DNA from: Cupriavidus agavae
Lineage (GTDB): Bacteria > Pseudomonadota > Gammaproteobacteria > Burkholderiales > Burkholderiaceae
Direction of reading: 5' to 3'
Assembly: GCF_004217045.1 (NCBI RefSeq)
Contig: NZ_SGXM01000001.1
Location: forward strand, 1,240,001 to 1,304,000
DNA length: 64,000 nucleotides
The translations under genes were made by a program, and so were the position numbers. The notes beneath the pieces were generated by a model. It made no database searches. It was given only the letters and a program-made list of their open reading frames with translations, and had not been told where the DNA came from. Positions 36,007 through 46,089 of the stretch are shown here, piece after piece (the first letter of the stretch is position 1; the number at the start of each line of letters is the position of its first letter).

Positions 36007-38241
36007 ATGATCTCCCGCCGCAAGTTTCTGCAGACGGCCACGGGTACGGCGTTCTCCGCCGCCACGCTGGCCGCCTTTCCCCCCAGCATCCGCCGCGCGC
36101 TGGCCATCGAGGCCAACAACAAGACCGGCACCATCAACGACATCGAGCACGTGGTCATCCTGATGCAGGAAAACCGCTCGTTCGATCACTATTTCGGCAC
36201 GCTCCGCGGCGTGCGTGGCTTTGGCGACCGCATCACGATCCCGATGCCCGCCGGCCGCAACGTCTGGCAGCAGGCCCGCGCCAACGGCACCATCCTGACG
36301 CCGTACCACCTGAACGGCGCCGCCAACAACGCCCAGCGCACGGCCGGCACGCCGCACGCCTGGGCGGACAGCCAGCAAGCGTGGGACCACGGCCGCATGT
36401 CGCGCTGGCCCGTGGCCAAGACCGACACGTCGATGGGCTACTTCAAGGAACAGGAAATCCCGTTCCAGTTCGCGCTGGCCAAGGCGTTCACGCTGTGCGA
36501 CGCCTACCACTGCGCGATGCACACCGGCACCGACGCCAACCGCTCGTTCCACATCACCGGCACCAACGGCGTGATGCCGCAGAACCGCGCGTTCGTGAAC
36601 AACGAGTGGGACGCCATCAACGGCATCGCCTCTGACGCCAATGTCGGCTACACGTGGACCACCTACGCCGAGCGTCTGGAAAAAGCCGGCGTCAGCTGGA
36701 TGAGCTACCAGAACATGCCCGACGAATGGGGCGACAACATGCTGGGCGCGTTCCGCACGTTCCGCCAGGCCAACCTGGCCTCGGGCTTCCCGGTCTCCAG
36801 CGGCGGCGCGCCGCAGTCGCCCTACACCAATACCGGGCAGGCGCTGCCGTACAAGGCCTACGATCCGGCCACCGACAACGCCGCCAACCCGCTCTACAAG
36901 GGCATTGCCAACACGCTGCCGGGCACCACGCCCGACCAGTACCTGAACGCCTTCAAGGCCGATATCGCCGCCGGCAGGCTGCCGGCCGTGTCGTGGCTCA
37001 ACGCCCCGTCGATCTACTGCGAGCATCCCGGGCCCTCGTCGCCGGTGCAGGGCGCGTGGTTCCTGCAGGAAGTGCTGGACGCGCTGACGGCCAACCCGGA
37101 GGTCTGGAGCAAGACCGTCCTGCTGATCAATTTCGACGAGAACGATGGCTACTTCGACCACGTGCCGTCGCCGTCGGCCCCGTCGCGCCATCCGGACAGC
37201 TCGCTGGCAGGCAAGTCCACGCTCAGTGACGCCGACATGGCCGCCGAGTACTACACGCAGAACCCGCCGGACGGCAGCACCAGCCAGCCGGCGCGTGACG
37301 GCCGCGTGTTCGGTCCCGGCCCGCGCGTGCCGATGTTCGTGATCTCGCCGTGGAGCCGTGGCGGCTGGATCAACTCGCAGGTGTTCGACCACACCTCGGT
37401 ACTGCGCTTCCTGGAAACCCGCTTTGGCGTGCAGGAACCGAACATCAGCCCGTTCCGCCGCGCAGTCTGCGGCGACCTGACCTCGGCATTCGATTTCAAG
37501 ACGCCGAACCTGGGCGTGGTGCCGCAGTTGAATGGCCACCAGACGCGTGCCGCCGCCGATTCGCTGCGTGCCGCGCAGACCGCGCTGCCCGCCGTGCCGG
37601 TGCCCACCACCGCCCAGCTGCCACAGCAGGAAGCCGGCACCAGCCCGTCGCGCGCCCTGCCCTACGAGCTGCACACCAGCGCCCGCGTGGCCGCCAACGG
37701 CACGGTGCAACTGCTGTTCGCCAACTCGGGCCAGCAGGCCGCCGTGTTCCACGTCTACAACCGCAAGGACATCGACAGCGTGCCGCGCCGCTACGTGGTC
37801 GAGGCCGGCAAGACGCTGTCTGACACCTGGACCACCGCGTCGGCCGACGCCGGCCAGTACGACCTCTGGGTCCTCGGCCCCAACGGCTTCCACCGCCACT
37901 TCCGGGGCGATACCCGCGTGCTCGGCACCGCCACGCCCAACCCGGAAATCCGCGTCTGCTACGAGATCACCAAGGGCGACGTCTATGTCGACCTGATGAA
38001 CCTCGGCGCCGGCTCGGGCACTTTCCGCATCACGCCGCTGGCGTACCGCACCGACGGCCCGTGGGAAGCCACCGTGGCCGCCGGCGCCACCCAGACGCTG
38101 AACTGGTCGCTCGAAGCCAGCGGAAGCTGGTACGACTTCGCCGTGACCAGCAGCAGCGATCCCACGTTCTACCGCCGCTTTGCGGGCCGCGTGGAAACGG
38201 GCCGGGATTCGGTGACCGACCCGGCGATGGGCCAGCTGTAA
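36007..38241 (+). CDS. plcN: Phosphocholine-specific phospholipase C (non-haemolytic type)
   Basis: The 744-residue enzyme is of the acid-phosphatase/phospholipase C superfamily and hydrolyses phosphatidylcholine-type lipids to diacylglycerol and phosphocholine. The twin-arginine signal 'SRRKFLQTATGTAFSAATLA' at residues 3-22 indicates folded export via Tat. The catalytic core has 'HVVILMQENRSFDHYFGTLR' near residue 46, 'HCAMHTGTDANRSFHITGTN', 'VLLINFDENDGYFDHVPSP' and 'SPWSRGGWINSQVFDHTSVL'. Two C-terminal beta domains (DUF756-type) follow from about residue 560. Length and Tat signal fit Burkholderiales PlcN/PlcH. Likely periplasmic or secreted, with a phosphate or lipid acquisition role (inference). 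Confidence 0.92.
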   Translation: MISRRKFLQTATGTAFSAATLAAFPPSIRRALAIEANNKTGTINDIEHVVILMQENRSFDHYFGTLRGVRGFGDRITIPMPAGRNVWQQARANGTILTPYHLNGAANNAQRTAGTPHAWADSQQAWDHGRMSRWPVAKTDTSMGYFKEQEIPFQFALAKAFTLCDAYHCAMHTGTDANRSFHITGTNGVMPQNRAFVNNEWDAINGIASDANVGYTWTTYAERLEKAGVSWMSYQNMPDEWGDNMLGAFRTFRQANLASGFPVSSGGAPQSPYTNTGQALPYKAYDPATDNAANPLYKGIANTLPGTTPDQYLNAFKADIAAGRLPAVSWLNAPSIYCEHPGPSSPVQGAWFLQEVLDALTANPEVWSKTVLLINFDENDGYFDHVPSPSAPSRHPDSSLAGKSTLSDADMAAEYYTQNPPDGSTSQPARDGRVFGPGPRVPMFVISPWSRGGWINSQVFDHTSVLRFLETRFGVQEPNISPFRRAVCGDLTSAFDFKTPNLGVVPQLNGHQTRAAADSLRAAQTALPAVPVPTTAQLPQQEAGTSPSRALPYELHTSARVAANGTVQLLFANSGQQAAVFHVYNRKDIDSVPRRYVVEAGKTLSDTWTTASADAGQYDLWVLGPNGFHRHFRGDTRVLGTATPNPEIRVCYEITKGDVYVDLMNLGAGSGTFRITPLAYRTDGPWEATVAAGATQTLNWSLEASGSWYDFAVTSSSDPTFYRRFAGRVETGRDSVTDPAMGQL

Positions 38242-38373
38242 GCCCGGCAAGGCTCCAGGCCCCGATGTGATCCGGGTCCGTGCGATTCGGAAGCCCATGG
38301 CGCGATCCTTCAAGCGGATGTGGTGGCAAAAGACTATGGTTTACGCCACCACACCGACAAAAGGAGCAGCGCC

Positions 38374-40107
38374 ATGGGCAAGACGATTGCAGCGGACCTG
38401 ATTACCGAAACGCTCTACAACGTAGGAGTCAGGCGCATCTACGGCGTGGTGGGCGACAGCCTGAACGGCCTGACCGAATCGCTGCGTACCCGTGGCGACA
38501 TCGCCTGGGTTCACACCCGCCATGAGGAAGCTGCCGCCTTCGCGGCCGGCGCCGAGGCCGCCCTGACCGGCGAGCTGGCGGTATGCGCGGGCAGTTGCGG
38601 ACCGGGCAACCTGCACCTGATCAACGGCCTGTTCGACGCGCACCGCTCGCGCGTGCCGGTGCTGGCTATCGCCGCCCATATCCCGAGTGCCGAGATCGGC
38701 CGGGGTTACTTCCAGGAAACGCACCCGGACCAGCTGTTCCGCGAGTGCAGCCACTATTGCGAACTGGTCACCAGCGTCGAGCAACTGCCCGGCGTGCTGG
38801 AAACCGCCATCCGCACCGCCGTGGGCCGCCGGGGCGTGGCCGTGATCGTGATTCCGGGCGACGTGGCACTGCGCGAGGCGGCCACGACGCTGCTGTCCAC
38901 CCCGGCATCGCTGGCCATCACCCAGCCCGTGGTCGTGCCGGATCGCGGCGCGCTCGAATCGCTGGCGGAACTGCTGAATTCTGGAGAAAAGACTACGTTG
39001 CTGTGCGGGCGCGGCTGTGCCGGCAGCCACGACCAGGTGCTGCGGCTGGCCGAGACGCTCAAGGCGCCGGTGGTACATGCACTGGGCGGCAAGGAGCACG
39101 TCGAGTACGACAACCCCTACGATGTCGGCATGACTGGCCTGATCGGGTTCAGTTCGGGCTACCACGCGATGGAGCAATGCGACACGCTGGTGATGCTCGG
39201 CACCGATTTCCCCTACCGCCAGTTCTATCCCACCGGCGCGAAGGTCATCCAGATCGACGTGCGCCCCGAGAACCTTGGCCGCCGCACGCGGCTCGATCTC
39301 GGGCTGGTGGGCGATGTCGGCGCCACGCTCGACGCGCTGCAGCCGCTGCTGACGGTCAAGTCCGAACGCAGCCACCTGGACAGCAGCGTCAGCCACTACC
39401 ACCGCGCCCGTGCGCAGCTGGACGAACTGGCCACCGGCGACAGCGGCCGCAAGCCGATCCACCCGCAGTACCTGGCCAAGCTGGTCAGCGACGCCGCCGC
39501 CGACGATGCCGTGTTCACGTTCGACGTAGGCACCCCGACGATCTGGGCCGCGCGCTACCTGAAGATGAACGGCCGCCGCCGCATGATCGGCTCGCTGGCG
39601 CATGGCTCGATGGCCAACGCGCTGCCGCAGGCCATCGGCGCCCAGGCCGCGTACCCGGGGCGGCAGGTGATCAGCCTGTCCGGAGATGGCGGTTTTGCGA
39701 TGATGATGGGCGATTTCCTGACGCTGGTGCAGGAGCGGCTGCCGGTGAAGGTCATCATCTTCAACAACAGCGTGCTGGGCTTCGTGGCGCTGGAAATGAA
39801 GGCGTCGGGCTTCCTGGAGGAAGGCACCCGGCTGGAAAACCCCGACTTCGCGGCCATGGCGCGCGCCATCGGCGTGCACGCCCAGCGCGTGGAAGACCCG
39901 CTGCTGCTGCCCGATGCCATCGAGAGCTTCCTGCGCCACGACGGCCCGGCGCTGCTGGACGTGGTGACCAACACGCAGGAACTGGCGATGCCGCCCTCGA
40001 TCAAGGCCGAGCAGGTCAAGGGGTTCAGCCTGTGGGCGCTCAAGGCCGTCATGAACGGCCGGGGCGACGAACTGGTGGAACTGGCGAAGACCAACCTGCT
40101 GCGCTAG
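38374..40107 (+). CDS. poxB: Thiamine-diphosphate pyruvate dehydrogenase (quinone)
   Basis: The 577-residue PoxB-like flavoprotein has the ThDP catalytic Glu in '[20 protein letters not shown]', '[20 protein letters not shown]', the central FAD domain ('[20 protein letters not shown]') and the ThDP motif '[17 protein letters not shown]' ending 'IFNNSVLGF'. It oxidises pyruvate to acetate and CO2 with electrons to ubiquinone at the membrane. The C-terminal helix ('[12 protein letters not shown]') would be the lipid-binding tail. ATG 38374 follows AAGGAG. It stands alone; use during stationary phase or overflow metabolism is known for the family. Confidence 0.9.
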   Translation: MGKTIAADLITETLYNVGVRRIYGVVGDSLNGLTESLRTRGDIAWVHTRHEEAAAFAAGAEAALTGELAVCAGSCGPGNLHLINGLFDAHRSRVPVLAIAAHIPSAEIGRGYFQETHPDQLFRECSHYCELVTSVEQLPGVLETAIRTAVGRRGVAVIVIPGDVALREAATTLLSTPASLAITQPVVVPDRGALESLAELLNSGEKTTLLCGRGCAGSHDQVLRLAETLKAPVVHALGGKEHVEYDNPYDVGMTGLIGFSSGYHAMEQCDTLVMLGTDFPYRQFYPTGAKVIQIDVRPENLGRRTRLDLGLVGDVGATLDALQPLLTVKSERSHLDSSVSHYHRARAQLDELATGDSGRKPIHPQYLAKLVSDAAADDAVFTFDVGTPTIWAARYLKMNGRRRMIGSLAHGSMANALPQAIGAQAAYPGRQVISLSGDGGFAMMMGDFLTLVQERLPVKVIIFNNSVLGFVALEMKASGFLEEGTRLENPDFAAMARAIGVHAQRVEDPLLLPDAIESFLRHDGPALLDVVTNTQELAMPPSIKAEQVKGFSLWALKAVMNGRGDELVELAKTNLLR

Positions 40108-40122
40108 TCCTCGCCTGACCTT

Positions 40123-40139
40123 CCCCCGAGCGCCGGGGG
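40123..40139. terminator. Short hairpin between convergent poxB and Bug genes
   Basis: CCCCCG-agcgc-CGGGGG is a 6-bp GC stem located in the 41-base gap between two converging genes. There is no T-run. It may act as a weak bidirectional terminator. Confidence 0.35.
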
Positions 40140-40148
40140 GATGGCGCG

Positions 40149-41144
40149 TCAGTTCGCGCTGATCCCCTTGGCCTTGACGATGGCGCTCCAGCGGTCATAG
40201 TCCTTGTTCAGGCGCGCCTGCATCTGCTTGCCGTCCTGGAACGAGGCGATGGCGCCGGCCGTCACCAGCTTCTGCTGCAGTTCCTTGTCGTTGGCGATGA
40301 TCTCGCGCGTTTCCTTCGCCAGCCGGTCCACGATCGGCTGCGGCGTATCGAGCGGGGCGATCAGGCCACCCCACGAGTCGAAATCGAAGCCCGGGAAGCC
40401 CTGGTCCGACACCGTCTTCACGTTCGGCAGCAGCGTCCTGGCGTTGGGCGAGCTCAGCGCAATGGCCTTGAGCTTGCCGGCGCGGATATGCGGCAGCGCC
40501 GCCACCACATCGGCGAACATGATGCCCACCTGGCCGCCCAGCAGATCGGCCACGGCCGGTGCGCTGCCACGGTACGGCACGTGCAGCATGTCGAAGTGGC
40601 CCAGGTCCTTGAGCTGTTCCATCGCCAGATGGCCAAAACTGCCGGTGCCCGAGCTGGTATAGCTCAGCGGCGTCTTGCTGGCCTTCGCGAAGCGGATCAG
40701 GTCAGGCAGCGACTCCACGCCCGGCACCACGGCCGGGTTGATCACGATGGCCATCGGCAGCACGTAGACGGTGGCCACCGACGTGAAATCCTTCTTCACG
40801 TCATAGGCGTTGGTCTTGTACATCAGCGGCGCCAGCAGCGCGGGCATGCCGAACATCGACAGGTTGTAGCCATCGGCGGGGCTCTTGATGAAGCTGGCCG
40901 TGCCGATGGAACCCGACGCGCCGGGCTTGTTCTCGATGATGACCTGCTGGCCCAGCTTCTCCGAGAGCTTCTGGGCCACGATGCGCGCGGCCGTGTCGGT
41001 GGGACCACCGGCCGGGAAGGCCACCACCATCTTGATGAACTTGTCGGGCCACTCGCCCTTGGCGAAGGCGGCGGGCATCACAGCCGCCAGCGCGGCGGCG
41101 GCGCCGGCCTTGAGGATGTGGCGGCGGGTCGTGGAATGGCTCAT
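40149..41144 (-). CDS. Bug/TctC-family periplasmic solute-binding protein
   Basis: The 331-residue receptor has a signal with a twin-Arg-like 'TTRRHILKAGAAAALAAVMP', then 'WPDKFIKMVVAFPAGGPTDT', 'IIENKPGASGSIGTASFIK', 'YTSSGTGSFGHLAMEQLKD' and 'HVPYRGSAPAVADLLGGQVG'. The ATG at 41144 follows AGGAG. It is co-oriented with a CaiB-type CoA-transferase 56 bases upstream, the usual pairing for uptake and CoA activation of an organic acid. The twin-Arg may be coincidental; the core consensus is RRHIL. Confidence 0.88.
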   Translation of the reverse strand: MSHSTTRRHILKAGAAAALAAVMPAAFAKGEWPDKFIKMVVAFPAGGPTDTAARIVAQKLSEKLGQQVIIENKPGASGSIGTASFIKSPADGYNLSMFGMPALLAPLMYKTNAYDVKKDFTSVATVYVLPMAIVINPAVVPGVESLPDLIRFAKASKTPLSYTSSGTGSFGHLAMEQLKDLGHFDMLHVPYRGSAPAVADLLGGQVGIMFADVVAALPHIRAGKLKAIALSSPNARTLLPNVKTVSDQGFPGFDFDSWGGLIAPLDTPQPIVDRLAKETREIIANDKELQQKLVTAGAIASFQDGKQMQARLNKDYDRWSAIVKAKGISAN

Positions 41145-41200
41145 GGTCGTGTCTCCTGCTGAAATCTGAAATCGTCTGGTGGATTCTGAATAGGTAGCGT

Positions 41201-42415
41201 TTAAATCACGCCCTGCGCCTGCAGCCCGGCGATGGTGTCGTCATCGAGCCTGAGCAGGTCGGCGAATACCTCGCGGTTGTGCTCGCCCAGATGCGGCGGC
41301 GCGCGGCGCACCGGCATGCGCTGGCCGTCCAGCGCATACGGCGGGGCCAGCACGGCCTGCGGGCCGGCCTCGGAGTCGTCGAAGCGATGCAGCAGCCCGG
41401 CCTGCGCGGTGCGCTCGGACTGCAGCGCCTCCAGCATGCCGAACACCTCGCCGCAGGGAATCTGCGCGGCGGTCAGCCGGGCCAGCAGCTCGGCCCGCGT
41501 GAAGCGCGCCAGCGCCTGACGGACCTCGGCCAGCAGGATGTCCCGATGGGCCGAGCGTGCCGTGTTGGTGGCAAAACGCTCGTCCTCGGCCCATTCCGGG
41601 CGGCCGATGACCTCGCGGCAGAAACGCTGGAACTGGCCATTGTTGCCCACCGTGATGACCAGCGGGCCATCGGCGGCCTCGAACACGCCGTACGGCACGA
41701 TCGACGGATGTGCGTTGCCGAACTTGGGCGGATCGCCGGCCTTCAGCAGCGCCTCCATGCCGTAGTACGAGGTAATCATCAGCCCGCAGTCGTAGAGCGC
41801 CATCTGCACGTGGCGGCCCTCGCCCGTGGTGTGCCGCGCGTACAACGCAGCGAGAATGGCCTGGGCCGAATACATGCCCGTGAACATGTCCACGGCGGCC
41901 ACGCCAAACTTCAGCGGGCCCTGCCCGGCTTCGCCGTTGGTGGCCATCACACCGGATTCGCCCTGCACCACCAGGTCGTAGCCCGGACGCCCGGCCTCGG
42001 GCGTGAAGCGGGCGTAGCCGGAAATCGAGCAGTAGACCAGGCGCGGATTGACCTCGCGGAGTTGCTCGTAGCCCAGCCCCAGTTTCTCGGCGCCGCCCAC
42101 CTTGAAGTTCTGGATCACGACATCGCTGATCGCCGCCAGTTCGCGCGCCAGCTTCATGCCGGCCTCGGTCTGCAGGTCGAGCGTGATCGCCCGCTTGTTG
42201 CGGTTGGCACTGTTGAAATACGAGGTATTGCGCGCGCCGATGCGCACGCCCCAGTCGCGGGTATCGTCGCCGCGTGCCGGATGCTCCACCTTGATGACGT
42301 CGGCACCGAGATCGGCCAGCGCCATCGCGCACATTGGCCCGGCCAGGACGCGGGAAAGGTCCAGTACCCGCACGCCGGCCAAAGGCAGCGCTGGGGCGGA
42401 ATTCGAGTGTTGCAT
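41201..42415 (-). CDS. CaiB/BaiF family (class III) CoA-transferase
   Basis: The 404-residue protein reads 'GVRVLDLSRVLAGPMCAMAL' and 'LGADVIKVEHPARGDDTRDW', then 'NRNKRAITLDLQTEAG', 'VIQNFKVGGAEKLGLGYEQL', and the catalytic Asp in 'FGVAAVDMFTGMYSAQAILA' near residue 169. It transfers CoA between acids (formyl-CoA or carnitine-type reactions). Located upstream of a Bug receptor and divergent from a LysR regulator, it probably activates the acid the receptor imports. Acceptor unknown. The ATG at 42415 has GGAGA upstream at long spacing. Confidence 0.9.
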   Translation of the reverse strand: MQHSNSAPALPLAGVRVLDLSRVLAGPMCAMALADLGADVIKVEHPARGDDTRDWGVRIGARNTSYFNSANRNKRAITLDLQTEAGMKLARELAAISDVVIQNFKVGGAEKLGLGYEQLREVNPRLVYCSISGYARFTPEAGRPGYDLVVQGESGVMATNGEAGQGPLKFGVAAVDMFTGMYSAQAILAALYARHTTGEGRHVQMALYDCGLMITSYYGMEALLKAGDPPKFGNAHPSIVPYGVFEAADGPLVITVGNNGQFQRFCREVIGRPEWAEDERFATNTARSAHRDILLAEVRQALARFTRAELLARLTAAQIPCGEVFGMLEALQSERTAQAGLLHRFDDSEAGPQAVLAPPYALDGQRMPVRRAPPHLGEHNREVFADLLRLDDDTIAGLQAQGVI

Positions 42416-42549
42416 TGCTGTTTGTCTCCCCGATCACGCGGATCCTGGGAGCGGTCCGGTTGTTTCTGGTGAACCGTGATTGTGGATATGTTCCGGATGC
42501 TTGACAATTGCAACCGGTTTTCACCATATCTGGATACTCAGGGTTGACA

Positions 42550-43515
42550 ATGGACCTTAACGCGCTATCCCTGCTCGTGGACATCATCGACGCCGGCAAC
42601 CTGAGCCGCGCCGCCAGCCAGCTAGGCATGAGCCGGGCCAATGTCAGCAAGCGGCTGAATCACTTCGAGCGCCAGCTTGGCGCCGAACTGTTGCGGCGCA
42701 GTACGCGCCAACTGGAGCCCACCGAACTGGGCTGGCAACTCTACGAGAACGGCCGCGCCATCCGCCACCAGTTGCTGGCGGCGCAGGAATCGGTCCAGAC
42801 ACTCGGCAAGCGGCTCAGCGGTACGGTCCGCGTCAGTGTGCCGGGCGGATTTGGCCAACATACGATGTCGGCGTGGTTCCTCGAATTCATGCGGCGGTAT
42901 CCCGATATCACGCTCAACGTGATCTTCGACAACGACCTTGAAGACCTCATCAAGGGCGCGGTGGACTTCTCGGTGCGCGTGATGGGCGAGACACCGTCGA
43001 ACGCGGTGGCCTGCAGTCTGGGCGACGTGGAATACGTGGCCTGCGCCACGCCGGCCCTGCTGGCCGAACTGGGCGATGTACCGGCCACACTGGCCGGGTT
43101 CGCGGCGCTGCCGCTGATCACGTCCGAACTGACCGGCCAGAAACTGCGCGTCGCCAGCCAGTCCGGGCCGGACGAAGCGCCGGAGATGGCCGGGCTTCCC
43201 TTGCTGCGCCCGCGCCTGATGTCCGCCAACTTCTTCTTCCTGCGCGACGCCATCCTCCAGGGTCTTGGCGTGGGCCTGGTGCCGCGCTACATGGTCGACC
43301 AGGATCTCGGCGCCGGCACGCTGGTGCGGCTGCCGCTGCCGCAGCAGGAACTGGCGTTCCTGCGCACCACGATGTACCTGCTGTACATGCCGGCGAGATA
43401 CCAGACGCGGGCAGTGGTGACGCTGATCGGGTTTTTGCGGGAGAAGGCGGCGGAAATGTTTTCTCCCCTCTCCCGCGAAGTGGAAGAGGGGAGCAAACCG
43501 AGGGCGGTACTCTAA
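42550..43515 (+). CDS. LysR-family regulator, C-terminus extended by a repeat
   Basis: The 321-residue regulator has a winged HTH ('[20 protein letters not shown]', '[20 protein letters not shown]') and an effector domain ('[20 protein letters not shown]'). ATG 42550 matches the family N-terminus. It is divergent from the CoA-transferase-Bug operon and is presumably its regulator. The last 17 residues ('[18 protein letters not shown]') are encoded by a hairpin repeat at 43463-43493 that also occurs at 50092, so the native C-terminus probably ended around 'FLREKAAEM'. Its stop overlaps the convergent SulP stop. Confidence 0.9.
   Translation: MDLNALSLLVDIIDAGNLSRAASQLGMSRANVSKRLNHFERQLGAELLRRSTRQLEPTELGWQLYENGRAIRHQLLAAQESVQTLGKRLSGTVRVSVPGGFGQHTMSAWFLEFMRRYPDITLNVIFDNDLEDLIKGAVDFSVRVMGETPSNAVACSLGDVEYVACATPALLAELGDVPATLAGFAALPLITSELTGQKLRVASQSGPDEAPEMAGLPLLRPRLMSANFFFLRDAILQGLGVGLVPRYMVDQDLGAGTLVRLPLPQQELAFLRTTMYLLYMPARYQTRAVVTLIGFLREKAAEMFSPLSREVEEGSKPRAVL
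43463..43493. repeat. REP-like hairpin inside LysR 3' end
   Basis: CTCCCCTCT (43463-43471) pairs with AGAGGGGAG (43485-43493) around a 13-base loop. The first 14 bases, CTCCCCTCTCCCGC, are identical to 50092-50105. It lies at the end of two convergent genes and probably serves as a transcription barrier while also encoding the LysR tail. Confidence 0.6.
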
Positions 43516-44984
43516 TGCCCCGCCTCCCGCGCCGCTCCCGCCTTGTCGTGCGTGCCGAACTTCTCCACCATCGTCACGCTCGCCCGGTTCAGGCCGATGA
43601 CCTCCACCGCCACGCCGTTGCGGCGGAACTTGTGGACGATGCGGTCCAGCGCGTCGATGGCCGTGATGTCCCAGAAATGCGCGTGGGACAGGTCGAGCAC
43701 CACCTGCCGCACCGGCTCCCTGAAGTCGAACTCGCCCACCAGTGCCTCGGACGAGGCGAAGAACACCTGGCCGCGCACGAAGTAGCGGCGTGCGTCGGCC
43801 GTCGATTCCGACGTCACCTGCAGCACGCCGGTCACCTTCGAGGCAAAGAACAGCGCGCTGAGCAGCACACCCACCAGCACGCCCAGCGCCAGATTGTGGG
43901 TAGCCACCACGATGCCCACGGTTGCCAGCATCACCACCGACGAACTCTTCGGGTGCGTGACGAGATTGCGCAGCGACTGCCAGCTGAACGTGCTGATCGA
44001 CACCATGATCATCACGGCCACCAGCGCGGCCATCGGAATCTGCTTGACCCACGGGCCCAGGAACACCACCAGCACGAGCAGCAGCGCCCCGGCCACGAAG
44101 CTCGACAGCCGGCCCCGGCCGCCCGATTTCACATTGATGATCGATTGCCCGATCATCGCGCAACCGGGCAGCCCGCCCAGGAAGCCAGCCACGATATTGG
44201 CGATGCCCTGGCCCCTGCATTCCTTGTTCTTGTCGCTGCCGGTATCGGTGAAATCGTCGATGATCGCCGCCGTCATCAGCGATTCCAGCAGGCCCACCAC
44301 GGCCACCGCCATGGCGTACGGGAAGATGATCCGCAGCGTTTCCCAGGTCAGCGGCACGCTGGGCAAGGCCGGCACGGGCAGATGCTCGGGAAAGGCGCCC
44401 ATGTCGCCAACCGTACGCACCGGGAGGTCGAGGTAGATGGCGATGGCGGTGAGCACCACGATGCAGACCAGCGGCGACGGCACCGCCCTGGTAAGGCGCG
44501 GCAACAGGTAGATGATGGCCAGCCCGCCGGCGGTGAGCCAGTAGACCGCCATCGGTGCGTGCGTCAGTTCGGGCAGCTGGGCCAGGAAGATCAGGATCGC
44601 CAGCGCGTTGACGAAGCCGGTCACGACCGAGCGCGACACGAAGCGCATCAGCGCGCCCAGTTTCAGCAGCCCGGCGCCGATCTGCAGCAGCCCGGCCAGC
44701 ACCGCCGTGGCGAAGACGTACTGCACGCCGTGGTCCTTGACCAGCGACGTCAGCAGCAGCGCCACGGCGCCCGTGGCCGCCGAGATCATGCCCGGACGCC
44801 CGCCCGCAATCGACGTGACCACGGCAATCGAGAACGCCGCGTATAGCGCCACCTGCGGATCGACCCCGGCAATCACGGCAAACGCCAGCGCCTCGGGAAT
44901 CAGCGCCAGCGCCACGACGATGCCGGCGAGGCAATCGCCACGGATATTGGAAAGCCAGTCCTGGCGGAAGGCATTGGATTGCAA
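43512..44984 (-). CDS. SulP-family anion permease with STAS domain
   Basis: The 490-residue inner-membrane protein has an N-terminal '[20 protein letters not shown]' and '[20 protein letters not shown]', then about ten more hydrophobic helices, '[20 protein letters not shown]', and a C-terminal STAS domain ('[20 protein letters not shown]'). Family members carry sulfate, bicarbonate or dicarboxylates; the substrate here is unassigned. A TTG at 44984 is chosen: GGAG lies 7 bases before it and the protein then begins with the conserved [10 protein letters not shown]. The frame remains open another 213 bases, but that part is non-conserved and overlaps the opposite-strand DUF2501 gene. Confidence 0.87.
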   Translation of the reverse strand: MQSNAFRQDWLSNIRGDCLAGIVVALALIPEALAFAVIAGVDPQVALYAAFSIAVVTSIAGGRPGMISAATGAVALLLTSLVKDHGVQYVFATAVLAGLLQIGAGLLKLGALMRFVSRSVVTGFVNALAILIFLAQLPELTHAPMAVYWLTAGGLAIIYLLPRLTRAVPSPLVCIVVLTAIAIYLDLPVRTVGDMGAFPEHLPVPALPSVPLTWETLRIIFPYAMAVAVVGLLESLMTAAIIDDFTDTGSDKNKECRGQGIANIVAGFLGGLPGCAMIGQSIINVKSGGRGRLSSFVAGALLLVLVVFLGPWVKQIPMAALVAVMIMVSISTFSWQSLRNLVTHPKSSSVVMLATVGIVVATHNLALGVLVGVLLSALFFASKVTGVLQVTSESTADARRYFVRGQVFFASSEALVGEFDFREPVRQVVLDLSHAHFWDITAIDALDRIVHKFRRNGVAVEVIGLNRASVTMVEKFGTHDKAGAAREAGH

Positions 44985-45131
44985 GGTGGAACTCCAGACG
45001 CGCGCAAAGGCGGCAGATGAATCGGGGGCAAGGCGCAGGCTATGCTGCGGCGCAAAATGATAGGGGTTCAGCGAGTTTTGGGCAACCGAAGGGCCGGCGC
45101 ATATAGTGGAAAGTCCAGAAAAGGAGCCCTT

Positions 45132-45563
45132 ATGCCCGCTTCCCGCTTCGCACTTGCCTTGACCATGGCCCTCGCTGCCGCCACGGCCCATGCCCAACTG
45201 GGCGATCTGCTGAAATCCGCGCCCGGCGGCACTTCGGGAGGGTCCACCGGTGCCCTCGGCACGCTCGGCAGCCTGTCCCCGTCTTCGGTCAGCGCGGGCA
45301 CGGCCGGCAACGCGGCGGGAGTGATCGAGTATTGCCTCAAGAAAAACTACCTGAGCGCCGATAACGCCACATCAGCGGTCAAGGACAAGTTGCTGGGGTC
45401 GGTGTCGGGCGGCACGTCCGACGCTGGCTATGGCGAAGGCTCACGCGGCATGCTGTCCACCAGCAGCGGCAGCAAGCTCGATCTCAGCGGCGGCGGCCTC
45501 AAGGCCGAGATCACCAAGCAGGTCTGCGAAAAAATCCTGGCGCAAGGCAAGTCGATGCTCTGA
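45132..45563 (+). CDS. DUF2501 exported protein (YjjA-like)
   Basis: The 143-residue protein has a Sec signal ending AAATAHAQ, then a Gly/Ser-rich '[20 protein letters not shown]' and the conserved '[20 protein letters not shown]' with a second Cys near the C-terminus ('[11 protein letters not shown]'). This matches the DUF2501 pattern. Probably periplasmic with one disulfide. The ATG at 45132 follows AAAAGGAG. Function unknown in the family. Confidence 0.85.
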   Translation: MPASRFALALTMALAAATAHAQLGDLLKSAPGGTSGGSTGALGTLGSLSPSSVSAGTAGNAAGVIEYCLKKNYLSADNATSAVKDKLLGSVSGGTSDAGYGEGSRGMLSTSSGSKLDLSGGGLKAEITKQVCEKILAQGKSML

Positions 45564-45576
45564 GCGGCGGCCCGGC

Positions 45577-45981
45577 TCAGCGGCGTTTTTTCTCGGCATT
45601 GAGCGCCACGGCGGCGCGGATCAGGGCGGTCAGCGCCTTTTCCACCTTGGCGTCGACCTTGTCGCCCTCGTGGAAATCGATCGCGCGGCGGGTGTTGCCT
45701 TCGAGGCTGGCATTGAACAGGCCGGCCGGGTCCGGCAACGACGCGCCCTTGGCAAACGTCATCTTCACGGCCGTCTTGTAGGTCTCGCCTGTGCAGAGGA
45801 TGCCGTGATGTGACCAGACCGGCACACCGCGCCATTTCAGTTCCTCGATGATGCCGGGATCGGCGGCCAGCACCACCTTGCGCACACGGGCCAGGGTCTC
45901 GCCGCGCCAGTCACCGAGCGTGGCGATTTTCTCGTCGATCTGCCGCGACACTCCGGGGTCGGTCCCTGCCGTCTTGTCCAT
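45577..45981 (-). CDS. DUF1801 (YdhG/frataxin-like) protein
   Basis: The 134-residue cytosolic protein reads 'DWRGETLARVRKVVLAADPG' and 'IEELKWRGVPVWSHHGILCT', then 'YKTAVKMTFAKGASLPDPAG', the DUF1801 hallmark. Ends in basic 'NAEKKRR'. A role related to iron or small-molecule binding has been suggested for this fold but is not established. ATG 45981 follows AGGAG. It is convergent with the DUF2501 gene (13-base gap). Confidence 0.85.
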   Translation of the reverse strand: MDKTAGTDPGVSRQIDEKIATLGDWRGETLARVRKVVLAADPGIIEELKWRGVPVWSHHGILCTGETYKTAVKMTFAKGASLPDPAGLFNASLEGNTRRAIDFHEGDKVDAKVEKALTALIRAAVALNAEKKRR

Positions 45982-46089
45982 GGTCCTGTCTCCTTGCGGG
46001 AGCATCAGCATACCGCGCTCCCGCGCCGAGGTGGCGGCTCCGGCGCCGGTTGCCTACCATTAGCAGGCGCCGCCTCCCTCCCCCAAACC

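Noticed and set aside
35773..38313. Minus-strand open frame of about 846 codons opposite phospholipase C
   Set aside because: Same GC-driven antisense artefact; the plus strand carries Tat signal, catalytic motifs and domain structure.
42622..44934. Long minus-strand frame across the LysR and SulP genes
   Set aside because: It lies out of frame with the SulP protein and antisense to LysR; composition is Arg/Gly/Ala-rich without motifs.
44985..45197. N-terminal extension of the SulP protein
   Set aside because: The extension is polar and unconserved, overlaps an opposite-strand gene, and a ribosome-binding site precedes the TTG at 44984.
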